A DNA stretch of 64,000 nt. Origin: Romboutsia_C sp015668195 (GTDB lineage Bacteria; Bacillota; Clostridia; Peptostreptococcales; Peptostreptococcaceae). The stretch covers positions 10,622 to 74,621 of the forward strand of contig NZ_JADPFC010000008.1 in NCBI RefSeq assembly GCF_015668195.1. Reading direction: 5' to 3'. Numbering within the stretch: the first letter of the stretch is position 1; each line of letters opens with the position of its first letter. This document shows positions 54,931-63,923 of the stretch, piece after piece. A model generated the notes under the pieces. The model was given only the letters and a program-made list of their open reading frames with translations. It did not search any database and was not told the origin of the DNA. The position numbers and the translations under genes were made by a program.

Positions 54931-56373
54931 ATGAGAAATTTAACACTTCTTACTGATTTGTATCAACTCACTATGATAAATGGTTATTTTGAAAAAAATA
55001 TTCATGAAGATGTTGTAGTATTTGATATGTTTTTTAGAAAAAATGCTTGCAACGGGGGCTACACAATAGTGTGTGGTATAGATCAATTTGTTGAGTATAT
55101 AAAAAACATAAATTTTTCCGATGAAGATTTAAAGTATCTTAAAAGCCTAAATCTTTTTTCTGATAAATTTTTAACGTTTTTGAAGAATTTCAAATTTACA
55201 GGGGATATATACTCAGTTGAAGAAGGTACTATAATGTTCCCAAATGAGCCTATACTTACTGTAAAAGCTCCATTATATCAAGCCCAATTAATTGAAACTG
55301 CCTTATTAACAATTGTTAATTTTCAATCACTTATAGCAACGAAGGCATCTAGAGTTTGTTTTGCTGCTCAAGGAGATCCAGTGTTTGAGTTTGGACTTAG
55401 ACGTGCTCAAGGTCCTGATGCCGGTACATATGGTGCTAGAGCTGCTATGATAGGGGGATGTAATGCCACTGCTAATGTTTTAGCAGGTAAATTATTTGAT
55501 GTTCCTGTAGTAGGAACTCAAGCTCATAGCTGGGTTCAAAAATTTGATACAGAATTAGAGGCATTTGAAGCTTATGCTGACATATATCCAGATAAATGCC
55601 TTTTACTTATAGACACTTATAATGTATTAAATAGTGGACTTCCTAATGCTATAAAAATATTCAAAGATTTAAGAGAAAAAGGCCATAAGCCTTTAGGTAT
55701 TAGACTAGATTCTGGTGATTTACACTATTTATCTAAAGAATGTAAAAAAGCATTAGAAGAAGAAGGTTTTACTGATATTAGTATAACAGCATCTAATGAC
55801 TTAGATGAACATACTATATCTAATCTTAAATCTGAAGGTGCTGCTATAAACTCTTGGGGTGTTGGAACTAAATTAATAACATCTGCTGACTCTCCGTCTC
55901 TGGGGGGAGTTTACAAGTTAGCTGCATCTTTTAATGGAGATAAAATAGAACCTAAGATAAAATTATCAGAAGATCCTGAAAAAATAAATAATCCAGGGTA
56001 CAAAAAAGTTGTAAGAATTTATAATGAAGATAACAAGGCTGAAGCAGATTTAATAATGTTACATGATGAAAAAATAGATGAATCTAAGCCTCTTGCTATA
56101 TTCCATCCTGTCTATACTTGGAAATCAAAAGTTTTTACTAACTATACAGTTAAAGAGCTTCATAAGCCTTTATTTATAAATGGTAAATGTATGTATGAGC
56201 ATAAACCTGTAATGAAAATAAGAGATTATGTAAAAAATGAATTAAATACTTTATGGGATGAGTACAGAAGATTTTCTAATCCTCAGACTTACAAAGTAGA
56301 TTTATCTAAGGACCTTTGGGACCTAAAAAACAACATGATAGATTCTAAAAATTTCTATAATAAATCATCTTAA
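54931..56373 (+). CDS. pncB: Nicotinate phosphoribosyltransferase
   Basis: This 480-residue NAD salvage enzyme makes nicotinate mononucleotide from nicotinate, PRPP and ATP. It has the motifs FGLRRAQGPDAG (about residue 150), VVGTQAHSWVQ with the catalytic His (about residue 190) and GIRLDSGDL. SD AAGGAG. It is followed by an Lrp-type gene 17 bases downstream, which may regulate it. Confidence 0.95.
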   Translation: MRNLTLLTDLYQLTMINGYFEKNIHEDVVVFDMFFRKNACNGGYTIVCGIDQFVEYIKNINFSDEDLKYLKSLNLFSDKFLTFLKNFKFTGDIYSVEEGTIMFPNEPILTVKAPLYQAQLIETALLTIVNFQSLIATKASRVCFAAQGDPVFEFGLRRAQGPDAGTYGARAAMIGGCNATANVLAGKLFDVPVVGTQAHSWVQKFDTELEAFEAYADIYPDKCLLLIDTYNVLNSGLPNAIKIFKDLREKGHKPLGIRLDSGDLHYLSKECKKALEEEGFTDISITASNDLDEHTISNLKSEGAAINSWGVGTKLITSADSPSLGGVYKLAASFNGDKIEPKIKLSEDPEKINNPGYKKVVRIYNEDNKAEADLIMLHDEKIDESKPLAIFHPVYTWKSKVFTNYTVKELHKPLFINGKCMYEHKPVMKIRDYVKNELNTLWDEYRRFSNPQTYKVDLSKDLWDLKNNMIDSKNFYNKSS

Positions 56374-56390
56374 TACAAGGGGGATTCAAA

Positions 56391-56819
56391 ATGGATGCTA
56401 CAGATCACAGAATTATAGATATTCTACAACAAGATGGTAGAATTTCAATGAAAGATTTAGGTAAAATAGTTGGACTAACTTCTCCAGCTGTTTCTGAAAG
56501 AGTTAAAAGACTAGAAGAATCAGGAATAATAGAAGGTTATAAAGCTATAGTTAATCCTGATGCTTTAGGTAGAGTTATAAAAGCTTTTATACATATATCT
56601 TTACCTAGCAATAAGTATGAAGAGTTTATTAATGTAGCTCGTCAAGATCCAAGAATAGTTGAATGTCATCATGTTACAGGAGATGACTGCTCACTATTAA
56701 AGGTTGTAGTTAGAGACATGTATGAACTTGAAAACGTTATTGATGCAATAAAGAAAATCGGCTCTACTAAAACTTCAGTTATACTATCAACACCAATACA
56801 AGCTAAGGCTATCTTATAA
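56391..56819 (+). CDS. Lrp/AsnC family transcriptional regulator
   Basis: This 142-residue regulator has an N-terminal helix-turn-helix (DHRIIDILQQDGRISMKDLGKIVGL...AVSERVKRLE) and a C-terminal RAM ligand-binding domain (ECHHVTGDDCSLLKVVV). Lrp proteins respond to amino acids or other small ligands. The placement in the pncB transcript suggests a local role in NAD salvage, but the ligand is unknown. SD AAGGGGG. Confidence 0.92.
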   Translation: MDATDHRIIDILQQDGRISMKDLGKIVGLTSPAVSERVKRLEESGIIEGYKAIVNPDALGRVIKAFIHISLPSNKYEEFINVARQDPRIVECHHVTGDDCSLLKVVVRDMYELENVIDAIKKIGSTKTSVILSTPIQAKAIL

Positions 56820-56839
56820 AAAGTGATACAATATTATCA

Positions 56840-56885
56840 AAAAGAAGTCAATGTAAAGTAACTAATATTTTACATTGACTTCTTT
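56840..56885. terminator. Bidirectional terminator, lrp / HD gene
   Basis: 18-bp stem (56840-56857 with 56868-56885) with a 10-base loop, T-rich on both sides, between convergent genes. Confidence 0.88.
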
Positions 56886-56923
56886 TATTTAAAAATATAT
56901 ATTCTAGGTAACTAATATTTATA

Positions 56924-57625
56924 TTATAAACTTTGCTTATATCTATATATATAATTTGTAAGTGCATATTCCATATACACCTTTATTATATTCATATCTT
57001 CATTTGGATTTAGTAGCCTTCTCGTTGCTACTATATCACAATAACCTAATATAAATACTCCTATACAGTCTTTTCCTAAAATATCAAATATCTCTGTAAG
57101 ATTTTCTTTGCTCATATCATTTTTCTTATATAAAGCTAAGAGTACCATATGATACCTTACATATTTTTCAATTAATTCTATACTTCTTTCATCGAGATTT
57201 AAGCTTTCTCCTAATTCTCTTGAAATTTTAGCTCCTACTACCTCATGCCCTCTAAAATGTACTCTTCCTGTATCATCTACTGTTTTACTGTCTGCTTTAC
57301 CTATATCATGTAAGAATATACTTAATTTTAATAGGTGAATCTTTTTTAGATGACTCTCCACCTCTTCATTTAAATATCCTTTTATATTATTTCTTAAATG
57401 ACTTGAGAAAAATTCTTCATCTTTAAGTATTTCTTCAAACTCTTCTAAGGCTTTTATAGAATGTTCATATACATTTACTACATGAAATTTACATTCTCCT
57501 ACTTCCTTCATACCATTTAATTTTGATATAACTTTTTCTAATTTTTTTAGTCTATCTAATTCTTTAAGCTTTTCTGATGTATTTTCAAACACTAAACTTT
57601 CCAATAACATATTTTTAATTTCCAT
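56924..57625 (-). CDS. HD-domain phosphohydrolase-like protein
   Basis: This 233-residue HD-superfamily protein has the metal motif LSIFLHDIGKADS (about residue 104) with upstream HVVNVYEHSIKALEEF (a His in the first metal site) and a later HEVVGAKISRE (His ligand) and YHMVLLAL. The layout resembles the C-terminal half of tRNA nucleotidyltransferases, but no polymerase domain is present. The substrate (nucleotide or phosphoester) is unknown. ATG at 57625 with GGGGTGG 5 bases upstream; an in-frame GTG three codons earlier is inside that SD. It follows rsmI by 26 bases. Confidence 0.85.
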   Translation of the reverse strand: MEIKNMLLESLVFENTSEKLKELDRLKKLEKVISKLNGMKEVGECKFHVVNVYEHSIKALEEFEEILKDEEFFSSHLRNNIKGYLNEEVESHLKKIHLLKLSIFLHDIGKADSKTVDDTGRVHFRGHEVVGAKISRELGESLNLDERSIELIEKYVRYHMVLLALYKKNDMSKENLTEIFDILGKDCIGVFILGYCDIVATRRLLNPNEDMNIIKVYMEYALTNYIYRYKQSL

Positions 57626-57651
57626 TTTAGCCACCCCAAGTTAGTTTTATT

Positions 57652-58485
57652 TTATAGGTCTAAAACTTGCTTATATACTATATCTTTCTGTAATTTTCTG
57701 TCCTTACATACTATTTTTATAGCTTCTTTTTTATTTTTACCTTCTTCTAGTAATGCAATAACATATTCTCTTTCATTAAGGTCATCATAGCTATTTTTCT
57801 TAGTTATTTCGCCCTTAAATCCTTCTACTATTAATACGAATTCACCCTTTACTTCTTTTTCATTGAATATTTCAACTACTGTTTCAATATCTTCTCTTAT
57901 TACTTCTTGGTACTTTTTAGTAAGCTCTCTATTTACTGCTATTTTTCTATTTCCTAATATTTTTAGCATATCTTTTAAAGTATCTTTTAATCTATGTGGT
58001 GATTCATAGAATATTATAGTTCTTCTTTCTTCCTTTAATTCTTCTAATTGCTGTCTTCTTACCCTCTTATCTCTGTCTAAAAATCCTTCAAAAGCAAATT
58101 TTCTAGTTTCAAGCCCTGAACCAACTAAAGCTATAATAGATGCACTAGCTCCTGGTAATACCTCTATTTCTATATTATTTTCTATGGCTTGCTTTATTAT
58201 TTCTTCACCTGGGTCACTTATTCCAGGCATTCCTGCATCACTTATTAATGCTATATTTTCTCCACTTAATAATTTATCTATAAGGTAACTTCCTTTAGAA
58301 TCTTTATTATGTTCATGGTAACTAGTTAATGGCTTAGATATTTCAAAATGATTTAAAAGCTTTATACTATGTCTTGTATCTTCTGCTGCTATTAAATCTA
58401 CTTCATTTAATATTCTTACTGTTCTATAAGTCATATCTTCTAAATTACCTATAGGTGTTGGACATACATATAACTTTCCGCTCAT
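57652..58485 (-). CDS. rsmI: 16S rRNA 2'-O-methyltransferase RsmI
   Basis: This 277-residue SAM enzyme methylates the 2'-OH of C1402 in 16S rRNA. N-terminal VCPTPIGNLEDMTYR and GMPGISDPGEEI are RsmI signatures. The C-terminal HTH-like end is present. It starts directly after the trmN stop. Confidence 0.95.
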   Translation of the reverse strand: MSGKLYVCPTPIGNLEDMTYRTVRILNEVDLIAAEDTRHSIKLLNHFEISKPLTSYHEHNKDSKGSYLIDKLLSGENIALISDAGMPGISDPGEEIIKQAIENNIEIEVLPGASASIIALVGSGLETRKFAFEGFLDRDKRVRRQQLEELKEERRTIIFYESPHRLKDTLKDMLKILGNRKIAVNRELTKKYQEVIREDIETVVEIFNEKEVKGEFVLIVEGFKGEITKKNSYDDLNEREYVIALLEEGKNKKEAIKIVCKDRKLQKDIVYKQVLDL

Positions 58486-59238
58486 TTACTCTTCTCCTAT
58501 ATCTTCATTTGCATATATTGCTCTTATTTCTTCTGTATAATTTCCATCTTCTCCATATACATATAATGGATCCAATATTTTCAATTCTGGTCTTCCATCT
58601 TTAACAAATTCTACAAGTATTAAGTTTGGTGCTTTATTAGCTCTTGGATGAATAAATTGTACTTGTTTAGGTTCTAATCTGTATTTTCTTCCTAGTTCTA
58701 TTATGTCTACAAGTCTTGTAGGTCTATGTATCATGAAAAACTTTCCTTTAGGCATTGTAAGTCTTGATGCTGCTCTTATAACATCTTCTAAGTTGCATTT
58801 AACTTCATGTCTTGATATCATCTTTTTATCATTAGGATTTTTTATACCATCAATGTGCATATATGGAGGATTTGATGTTACTACATGATAACCATGTACT
58901 TCTAATTTTTGGTCTATTGTTTTTATATCAGCATTTATTATTTCTACTCTGTCTTCTAAATTATTTAATTTTACAGAGCGAGTAGCCATTTCATATACTT
59001 CTTCTTGTATCTCTACACCTATTATTTTACTCGCTTGACTTTTTCCTGCTATAAGTGTTGGTATTATACCTGTTCCAGTTCCTAAATCTACTACCTTAGC
59101 TCCTTTTTTTACTTTTGCAAAATTAGCTAATAGTACTGCATCTATCCCAAAACAAAATCCAGTTTTATCTTGTATTAATTTAAGTCCTTTCAATTGCAAG
59201 TCATCTATTCTTTCTGTTTCTTTTAATTGTACTTCCAT
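58486..59238 (-). CDS. trmN: tRNA1(Val) adenine-37 N6-methyltransferase type (TrmN6/YabB)
   Basis: This 250-residue Rossmann methyltransferase has VVDLGTGTGIIPTLIAG (about residue 46) and the catalytic NPPY in VTSNPPYMHIDG (about residue 124). NPPY near a SAM motif indicates N6-adenine methylation. The TrmN6/YabB family methylates tRNA1(Val) A37. It abuts rsmI, suggesting a shared transcript. Confidence 0.85.
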   Translation of the reverse strand: MEVQLKETERIDDLQLKGLKLIQDKTGFCFGIDAVLLANFAKVKKGAKVVDLGTGTGIIPTLIAGKSQASKIIGVEIQEEVYEMATRSVKLNNLEDRVEIINADIKTIDQKLEVHGYHVVTSNPPYMHIDGIKNPNDKKMISRHEVKCNLEDVIRAASRLTMPKGKFFMIHRPTRLVDIIELGRKYRLEPKQVQFIHPRANKAPNLILVEFVKDGRPELKILDPLYVYGEDGNYTEEIRAIYANEDIGEE

Positions 59239-59424
59239 ATATATCTCCTTTCATGTCTTACTCTAAGACTGTCAATTTTCATTAAGTAAATTTAATTTTT
59301 ATTTCATCTATTTATATTTTCAGTATTCTTTATATTAATCTATTATACTAATTAATTTATTAAGTGAATTATAAGAACAATAAATACCCAATTTTAATAA
59401 CCCAAAATTTATTATATCTAAAAA

Positions 59425-59442
59425 GGTAGGAAAAATCCTACC
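59425..59442 (-). terminator. Terminator after ricT
   Basis: 7-bp stem (59425-59431 with 59436-59442), 4-base loop, UUUUU tail; 17 bases past the ricT stop. Confidence 0.8.
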
Positions 59443-59459
59443 CCCTTAGTTATATAAAA

Positions 59460-60335
59460 TTAATCTTCTAATTTCTTTAACTCTCTTAATGTAGCTTCAT
59501 CTATATCATTTTGACATCCACCACATTTTCTAGGTTCTTGTAATACCTTAACATCATCTTTAAGGTATACTTTTATAGTCTTATCATTAAATTCAACTTT
59601 AACTTGTTCTAATAATGGATTTATTTCTATAACTCGTCCTTTTCCATCTTCAACTTTAACTAATGCGCCTACTGATGGCATAACATCTATTGCTTCTGCA
59701 TACACATCATGCTCATATTTTAAACAACAGAACAGTCTTCCACATATTCCTGATATTTTTGTAGGGTTTAGCGATAAACTTTGGTCTTTTGCCATTTTTA
59801 TAGATACTGGTTGGAAATCTCCTAGCCATGATGAACAACAAAGACTTCTACCACATGGTCCTAATCCACCTATTGTTTTAGCTTCATCTCTAACCCCAAT
59901 TTGTCTTAATTCTATTCTAGTCTTAAATATTGATGCTAAATCTTTTACAAGCTCTCTAAAATCTATTCTGCCTTCTGCTGTGAAATAGAATATTAGCTTA
60001 TTTCTATCAAATGTATATTCACAATCTATTAAATACATAGTTAATCCATGGCTTTTAATTTTTTGTTGGCATATTTCAAAAGTTTCTTTAGATTTTTCCT
60101 TGTTTTCAAGATATATTTTAGTATCTTCTTCTGTAGCTACTCTTATTATTGGTTTTAATGGTGAAACTAACTCTTCTTCTGATATTTCCTTTGGCCCTAC
60201 TACAACTGAACCATATTCTAATCCCCTTGCAGTTTCAACTACTACATCCATATTTTTCTCTATTTCTAAATCAACAGGATCAAAGTAATAAATTTTACCT
60301 GCATTTTTAAACCTAACACCCACTATCTTTATCAT
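59460..60335 (-). CDS. ricT: RicT (YaaT), PSP1-domain stage 0 protein
   Basis: This 291-residue PSP1 protein has the cysteine cluster GLGPCGRSLCCSSWLG, KISGICGRLFCCLKYE and CGGCQND, as in RicT/YaaT, which carries Fe-S clusters with RicA and RicF in B. subtilis. That complex controls RNase Y processing and sporulation onset. Its start overlaps the holB stop by 4 bases. RicA and RicF genes are not in this window. Confidence 0.9.
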   Translation of the reverse strand: MIKIVGVRFKNAGKIYYFDPVDLEIEKNMDVVVETARGLEYGSVVVGPKEISEEELVSPLKPIIRVATEEDTKIYLENKEKSKETFEICQQKIKSHGLTMYLIDCEYTFDRNKLIFYFTAEGRIDFRELVKDLASIFKTRIELRQIGVRDEAKTIGGLGPCGRSLCCSSWLGDFQPVSIKMAKDQSLSLNPTKISGICGRLFCCLKYEHDVYAEAIDVMPSVGALVKVEDGKGRVIEINPLLEQVKVEFNDKTIKVYLKDDVKVLQEPRKCGGCQNDIDEATLRELKKLED

Positions 60336-61267
60336 TTTATCACCTCATATATATTCAAAGCCATAACTTGCATACTTATATTAAAGTTGCAATTGCTTCT
60401 TATCTTTTTCTTTATCTCTTCTATTATATCAATAATCTTAGACACTTGAGAATAGCTAATTTTTTTACTCATATTTTGTAAAAAAGTAATTTTATCCGAA
60501 TTTATTATCATGTCCCTGTCAATTTTCTCTTTTATAAACATGATATCTCTAAAATAATTAATCATAATATCTAAAATGTTGAATATATCTCCTCTATATT
60601 TTTCTATATCTAATGATATATCTAATATATCAACTATATTTTTATCAAGAAGTCTTTCTATATATGATTGTATCTCTTCTCTCATAAGAGCAAACTCACT
60701 AGACTCAGATAATTCTAATGCTTTTTCTATACTACCTCTAGAAAAGGTAGCTAACAATTGAACTCTCTGCTCATCTACACCTTTTTGTATTAGGTATTTT
60801 TTTAAGTCTATAAGAGATATAGGTAAGAATTTTATTATTTCACATCTAGATTTTATAGTATCTAAAAGAGCTTCTTTATTAGATGTTACAAGAATGATTA
60901 TAGCATACTTCGGTGGCTCTTCTAACGTCTTTAAAAGAGCATTTTGACCTTCAATTGTCATTTTATGAGCATCATTTATTACATATATTTTATAGTCTTT
61001 ATGAGGCTTTATAATTATATCTGTTTGTAATTTTCTTATTTGGGCTATTTTTATACTATTTCCATCTGGATTTATCTCTATATAGTCAGGGCTATTATTA
61101 ACATCACTTATATCTAGCAATAATTTTGCTAATTCCTCTGTTAGTTTCTTTTTTCCTATACCTTCTAGTCCTTCAAACATGTATGCATGGCTTATTTTAT
61201 TATTTTTTATAGAATTTGTTAAATATTTTTTAGCAAACTCTTGTCCTATTATATCTTCAAAGTACAT
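60332..61267 (-). CDS. holB: DNA polymerase III delta-prime subunit
   Basis: This 311-residue clamp-loader subunit has an AAA+ fold with a weak P-loop (MFEGLEGIGKKKLTEEL) and the LLKTLEEPPKYAIIILVTS sensor region. Clamp loader subunits load the beta clamp. It is 3 bases downstream of tmk and overlaps ricT; tmk-holB-ricT is the common B. subtilis-like order. Confidence 0.9.
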   Translation of the reverse strand: MYFEDIIGQEFAKKYLTNSIKNNKISHAYMFEGLEGIGKKKLTEELAKLLLDISDVNNSPDYIEINPDGNSIKIAQIRKLQTDIIIKPHKDYKIYVINDAHKMTIEGQNALLKTLEEPPKYAIIILVTSNKEALLDTIKSRCEIIKFLPISLIDLKKYLIQKGVDEQRVQLLATFSRGSIEKALELSESSEFALMREEIQSYIERLLDKNIVDILDISLDIEKYRGDIFNILDIMINYFRDIMFIKEKIDRDMIINSDKITFLQNMSKKISYSQVSKIIDIIEEIKKKIRSNCNFNISMQVMALNIYEVIK

Positions 61268-61269
61268 AT

Positions 61270-61959
61270 TTATCTCTCCACAGACTTTATCTTATCCACT
61301 ACAACCTTGTATATCTCTTCATGTATACTATCTATACTTCTAAGGTTTTCTTCCTCTACACAGTTTATTTTTTCCCAATTATACTTATCAGCTATATATA
61401 AAGAGTTATTATATGATTTCTCTAAATAATCTAAATCACTTTCATGTATATCTTTTTTATCCTCACCAGTTATTTTATTTTTTCTATTTTCCATAAGTTT
61501 TTTACTAAACTCTATTGGAACATCTAAAAATACTACACAATCTGGTTGTGGAATTTTATACAGATTAAACTCATAATCAAATAACCAATCTAAATATTTA
61601 TCTCTATCTTCCTTAGCCATTTTAGACGCTTGATGCACCATATTAGATGTTGTATATCTATCTGCAAGTACTATCCCACCATTGTTATAGAACTCTTCCC
61701 ATTCTGTTTTAAACGATGCATATCTATCTGCTGCATAAAATGTAGATGCTATATAAGGGTCTACATCTGAAGGCTTACTTCCAAATTCTCCTCTTAAGTA
61801 CATTTTGACTAGTGCTGATGATTCTCCATCATAGTTTGGATATTCAACCTTTCTAACATTATATCCATCTTCTAAAAGTCTTTCATATAACTTCTTTGTT
61901 TGAGTGGCCTTTCCGCTTGCATCTGATCCACTTTCTATGATTATTAACTTTCCCTTCAT
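61270..61959 (-). CDS. tmk: Thymidylate kinase (divergent P-loop)
   Basis: This 229-residue dTMP kinase-fold protein makes dTDP from dTMP. The P-loop reads SGSDASGKATQTKKL: the usual G-K-T becomes G-K-A, the following T-Q is kept. Also present are ADRYASFKT and LADRYTTSN (DRY motif). It is slightly longer than typical (about 210). The ATG at 61959 has only a weak AGGA 7 bases upstream. A strong SD GGAGGTGATA is at 61994-62003, separated by a hairpin. An in-frame CTG at 61992 (11 extra codons) is the alternative start. Confidence 0.9.
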   Translation of the reverse strand: MKGKLIIIESGSDASGKATQTKKLYERLLEDGYNVRKVEYPNYDGESSALVKMYLRGEFGSKPSDVDPYIASTFYAADRYASFKTEWEEFYNNGGIVLADRYTTSNMVHQASKMAKEDRDKYLDWLFDYEFNLYKIPQPDCVVFLDVPIEFSKKLMENRKNKITGEDKKDIHESDLDYLEKSYNNSLYIADKYNWEKINCVEEENLRSIDSIHEEIYKVVVDKIKSVER

Positions 61960-61967
61960 ATTTATAT

Positions 61968-62003
61968 CCTGATTAAAAAAATATTTAATCAGGTATCACC
62001 TCC
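61968..62003 (-). promoter_or_regulatory. SD plus hairpin spacer of tmk
   Basis: Perfect 10-bp stem (61968-61977 with 61984-61993), 6-base loop, directly after SD GGAGGTGATA (61994-62003). When folded, the SD-to-ATG gap shrinks from about 35-39 to about 9-13 bases. It is not a terminator: the U-rich run is partly in the loop and no U-tract follows. Confidence 0.6.
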
Positions 62004-62132
62004 GTAATTCTTTATTTAGTCTTATATATTTTGATTTATTTTTTAATTATGTATAAGATATCTTAGTAGAGTAGTAGATTAATTGACATAATATATTAAA
62101 TTAAGTCTATCTAAAATTTATAATTATTTATA

Positions 62133-63542
62133 TTAGTCACTTATAATCTCTATAAATTCTAAATTCGAATCTTTTATTCCATTTATATTCATTCCTTTTT
62201 TATGGCATAAAATTACATAATCTATTATTTCTTTAGTAATTACTTCTCCTGGGGACAATAAACTCACTCCCGGCGGATAAGGTATTACATATTCAGCACA
62301 AATTTGCCCAATGCTTTCATATATTTTAACACTTTTCTTATTTTTATAAAATGCTTCTCTAGGGTTTAGTACTTTTTCTGGTATTACTACTGGATATTCT
62401 AGACATTCTATATAAGAATCTCTCTTATATCTATTTGACATGTCTTCTAACGCTTCGGATAATCTATCTAAATCTTCTTTAGTATTTCCTATAGTACATA
62501 TTAAAAGTACTCCATAATAATTGGCTAATTCCACCTGTATATTGTACTTTTCTCTTAAAAGATCTTCTAATTCATATCCCGTCATTCCTAGTTTTTTAGA
62601 AGATAAAAATAGCTTTGTTTTGTCATCTTCATTATATATATCAAAACTTGTATTTTTATTTTTTTCTTTAAATTTCTCTATATTATCTAAAAGTTCTTCC
62701 ATTAATTCATTCCCTTTAGTTTCATATATATCTACGGCCAATTCTAATGAAGACATAAGCATATAAGAAGGACTAGACGATTCTATTATTCTAAGCATAG
62801 TACTTAATTTTTGTCTATCCACTCTATCTCCTTTTATATGTATCATTGATGATTGAGTAAATGAAGGTAATGTCTTATGAGTGCTTTGAATTACTATATC
62901 TGCACCTTCTTCTAGGGCAGTCTTTGGTAATCTATCACTTAAACCTAAATGTGCTCCATGTGCCTCATCTACTATTACTGCTATTTTATGTTTATGCGCA
63001 TAATCACATATTTCCTTTAAATCAAAAGTTCTTCCATAGTAAGTTGGATATGTAAGTAAAATAGCTTTAGCACCTAAATTATTGTCTATTATCTTCTTAG
63101 CTTCTTCAATATGAATTCCCTCTTGTATATTAGTTTCTTTGTCAATTTTAGAAAGTATATATATAGGTTCTATATCAGCTAATATACATGAATTTATAAC
63201 AGATTGATGACAATCTCTATTAACAATTATCTTATCCTTAGGGTTACATAAAGCCATTATAGCCCCTTGTATCCCGCATGTACTTCCATTTACAAGATAA
63301 TATGTCACATCGCTTTTAAAAACCTTAGAAGCCCTTTCTTGCGATTTTTTTATTATTCCTTCTGGCGAATGTAAATTATCCGTTCCAGGTATCTCAGTTG
63401 TGTCCATTTTATATATATTTTTAACTATATCAGAGTATCCAAGTTTATCATAAATTTTTCCTAACTTATGACCTGGCACATGAAATGATATTAGATTAGT
63501 TTCTACGATTTCTCTTAACTGATTAATAATCTCTGTTTTCAT
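62133..63542 (-). CDS. Orn/Lys/Arg decarboxylase family enzyme (fold type I)
   Basis: This 469-residue PLP enzyme has SCDYxxH-like IAVIDEAHGAHLGLS and the Schiff-base Lys in IVIQSTHKTLPSFTQSS (about residue 222), with a C-terminal domain GVSLLSPGEVITKEI. This is the short (no wing domain) type close to YaaO/SpeA of Firmicutes, decarboxylating arginine or lysine. Substrate cannot be decided by eye. SD AAAAGGAG. The next gene downstream is tmk, about 170 bases away. Confidence 0.88.
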   Translation of the reverse strand: MKTEIINQLREIVETNLISFHVPGHKLGKIYDKLGYSDIVKNIYKMDTTEIPGTDNLHSPEGIIKKSQERASKVFKSDVTYYLVNGSTCGIQGAIMALCNPKDKIIVNRDCHQSVINSCILADIEPIYILSKIDKETNIQEGIHIEEAKKIIDNNLGAKAILLTYPTYYGRTFDLKEICDYAHKHKIAVIVDEAHGAHLGLSDRLPKTALEEGADIVIQSTHKTLPSFTQSSMIHIKGDRVDRQKLSTMLRIIESSSPSYMLMSSLELAVDIYETKGNELMEELLDNIEKFKEKNKNTSFDIYNEDDKTKLFLSSKKLGMTGYELEDLLREKYNIQVELANYYGVLLICTIGNTKEDLDRLSEALEDMSNRYKRDSYIECLEYPVVIPEKVLNPREAFYKNKKSVKIYESIGQICAEYVIPYPPGVSLLSPGEVITKEIIDYVILCHKKGMNINGIKDSNLEFIEIISD

Positions 63543-63646
63543 TTTGTTCTCCTTTTAATGATTAGATCTAACCAATAATCAATATAGTAAATTAATACTT
63601 ATTTAACATGTGTTATCTTTACCAATTAATCTTCGTATACAAATAC

Positions 63647-63691
63647 AAATAAAGTCGTTGATACTATTATAATCTATCAACGACTTTATTT
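63647..63691 (-). terminator. Terminator of the rRNA operon
   Basis: Perfect 17-bp stem (63647-63663 with 63675-63691), 11-base loop, about 50 bases after the 5S rRNA. Confidence 0.88.
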
Positions 63692-63745
63692 ATACTCATA
63701 AAAATAATTTTAATCATTATTTAATTTTAGATATAAAAAAAGATT

Positions 63746-63863
63746 ACGTGGCTACGTCTTACTCTCCCAGGGGGTCGCCCCCCAAGTACCATCAGCGCTA
63801 AAGAGCTTAACTTCTGTGTTCGGTATGGGAACAGGTGTATCCTCTTTGCTATAATAACCACAT
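63746..63863 (-). rRNA. rrf: 5S rRNA
   Basis: The minus strand contains the 5S core with CCGAACACAGAAGTTAAGC and GTACTTGGGGG, and complementary ends (TGTGGTT at the start, AGCCACG at the end) that form the terminal helix. Ends are set to within a few bases. It is downstream of 23S in the same operon; rnmV in this window encodes its 5S maturase. Confidence 0.93.
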
Positions 63864-63923
63864 AATCTTTATATTTTAGAATTAATACTCTGAAAACTGT
63901 ATATCATTTAGTTAATGATTTTT

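Noticed and set aside
61968..61993. Hairpin upstream of tmk as a terminator of the decarboxylase gene
   Set aside because: No U-tract follows the stem; the A/T run is in the loop, and the arms directly abut an SD.
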